6,947 nucleotides of DNA from Nitrospirota bacterium (GTDB lineage Bacteria; Nitrospirota; Thermodesulfovibrionia; Thermodesulfovibrionales; UBA6898). The position numbers were made by a program, and so were the translations under genes. The stretch is taken from assembly GCA_021787505.1 (NCBI GenBank), contig JAJYLU010000095.1, forward strand, positions 1 through 6,947, in the 5' to 3' direction. Shown piece after piece: positions 6,476 to 6,947 of this stretch. How positions within the stretch are numbered: position 1 is the stretch's first letter; each line of letters begins with the position of its first letter. The notes under the pieces were generated by a model. That model had not been told where the DNA came from, did no database searches, and was given only the letters and a program-made list of their open reading frames with translations.

Positions 6476-6947
6476 TCACTGTATTGCCTGTTCGCTCACC
6501 TCCCCTTCTTCTGCGATTCGTATCAGTTTTGGGACGTCCAGGATCAGGGCGACCGTTCCGTCGCCGAGGATCGTGGCGCCTGATATCCCTTCCACGCCTT
6601 TATAGACCCTGCCGAGGGTCTTGATCACTGTCTGGTTTTCCCCGATGACGGTGTCCACCACGAACCCGACCCTCGCGGTTTCGTTCCTGACGATCACAAT
6701 CTGTTCGATCTCAGGCGGGGTCCCGTTGATTGCGAACTGCTCCCGCAGCCGAATGTAGGGAACGATCCGGCCCCGCACGTTGGCGATATGCCTCCCATGG
6801 GAATCGCCTCCGATCAGTTCAACGCATTCTTCCACCGCCGAAAGCGGAAGGACGAAATGCTCCTCTCCTATCCGTATGAGGAGCCCTTCGATGATGGCGA
6901 GGGTCAGCGGCAGGCTCAGGATGATGACGGTCCCCTTTCCTTTTTCG
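6476..6947 (-). CDS. cheA: Chemotaxis histidine kinase CheA, C-terminal part (partial)
   Basis: CheA autophosphorylates under receptor control and passes phosphate to CheY and CheB. The 5' part lies beyond the right edge; 156 residues are visible, ending at a TGA at 6476-6478. They begin with EKGKGTVIILSLPLTLAIIE, the end of the ATPase (P4) domain, and continue into the SH3-like P5 domain: GLLIRIGEEHFVLPLSAVEE, NVRGRIVPYIRLREQF, RVGFVVDTVIGENQTVIKTLG, VEGISGATILGDGTVALILDV. P5 binds CheW and the receptor tips, matching the genes downstream. An internal ATG at 6835 is not the true start, since the conserved sequence runs upstream past it to the edge. The kinase, dimerisation and Hpt domains cannot be assessed. 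Confidence 0.95.
   Translation of the reverse strand, partial: EKGKGTVIILSLPLTLAIIEGLLIRIGEEHFVLPLSAVEECVELIGGDSHGRHIANVRGRIVPYIRLREQFAINGTPPEIEQIVIVRNETARVGFVVDTVIGENQTVIKTLGRVYKGVEGISGATILGDGTVALILDVPKLIRIAEEGEVSEQAIQ

Noticed and set aside
1..6947. tRNA, rRNA, CRISPR, insertion sequence or integrase
   Set aside because: No cloverleaf-like segment, regularly spaced repeats, transposase motifs or terminal repeats with target duplications were seen on reading through the window.

Overview
The window suggests a free-living, motile, probably Gram-negative bacterium. The chemotaxis proteins (a CheD with a cysteine insert, a short-stalk methyl-accepting receptor, and the cheA-mcp-cheW-cheR-cheD-cheB order) look most like Desulfobacterota (deltaproteobacteria) or Nitrospirota. 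That taxonomic call is an inference from family resemblance, not a computed result.

Left part, positions 1-1586, + strand. This is an accessory-looking patch. It opens with the last 52 codons of a class I SAM-dependent DNA methyltransferase of the MmeI/YeeA-like kind. A 173-base non-coding stretch follows, with an inverted repeat and a start-less reading frame. Next is a dinD-like gene (Bro-N type DNA-damage-inducible protein D) cut off after about 123 of the usual ~275 residues. It is joined, in another frame, to the 3' remnant of an unrecognised gene. GC content jumps at that junction, from about 45% (361-700) to about 58% (701-840). A complete AlkD-family DNA glycosylase gene then overlaps the end of the remnant.

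Right part, positions 1623-6947, - strand. This is a compact chemotaxis operon transcribed right to left: cheA (3' end only), mcp, cheW, cheR, cheD, cheB. The spacings are 55, 11 and 73 bases, then two 4-base ATGA overlaps. The order gives receptor, coupling protein, methyltransferase, deamidase and methylesterase, so the full adaptation machinery sits with its own receptor. The MCP ends in EFERF, which fits the aromatic-x-x-aromatic tether that docks CheR. The CheR beta-subdomain has the same spacing as the tether-dependent E. coli enzyme. Compared with E. coli Tsr, the MCP cytoplasmic hairpin lacks one heptad on each side of the tip, the pattern of the 34H class.

The two parts converge tail to tail in the 36 bases between alkD and cheB. 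I see no RNA genes, CRISPR array, insertion sequence or complete new system. The left part holds gene debris, and the right part is a well-known pathway with some informative details.
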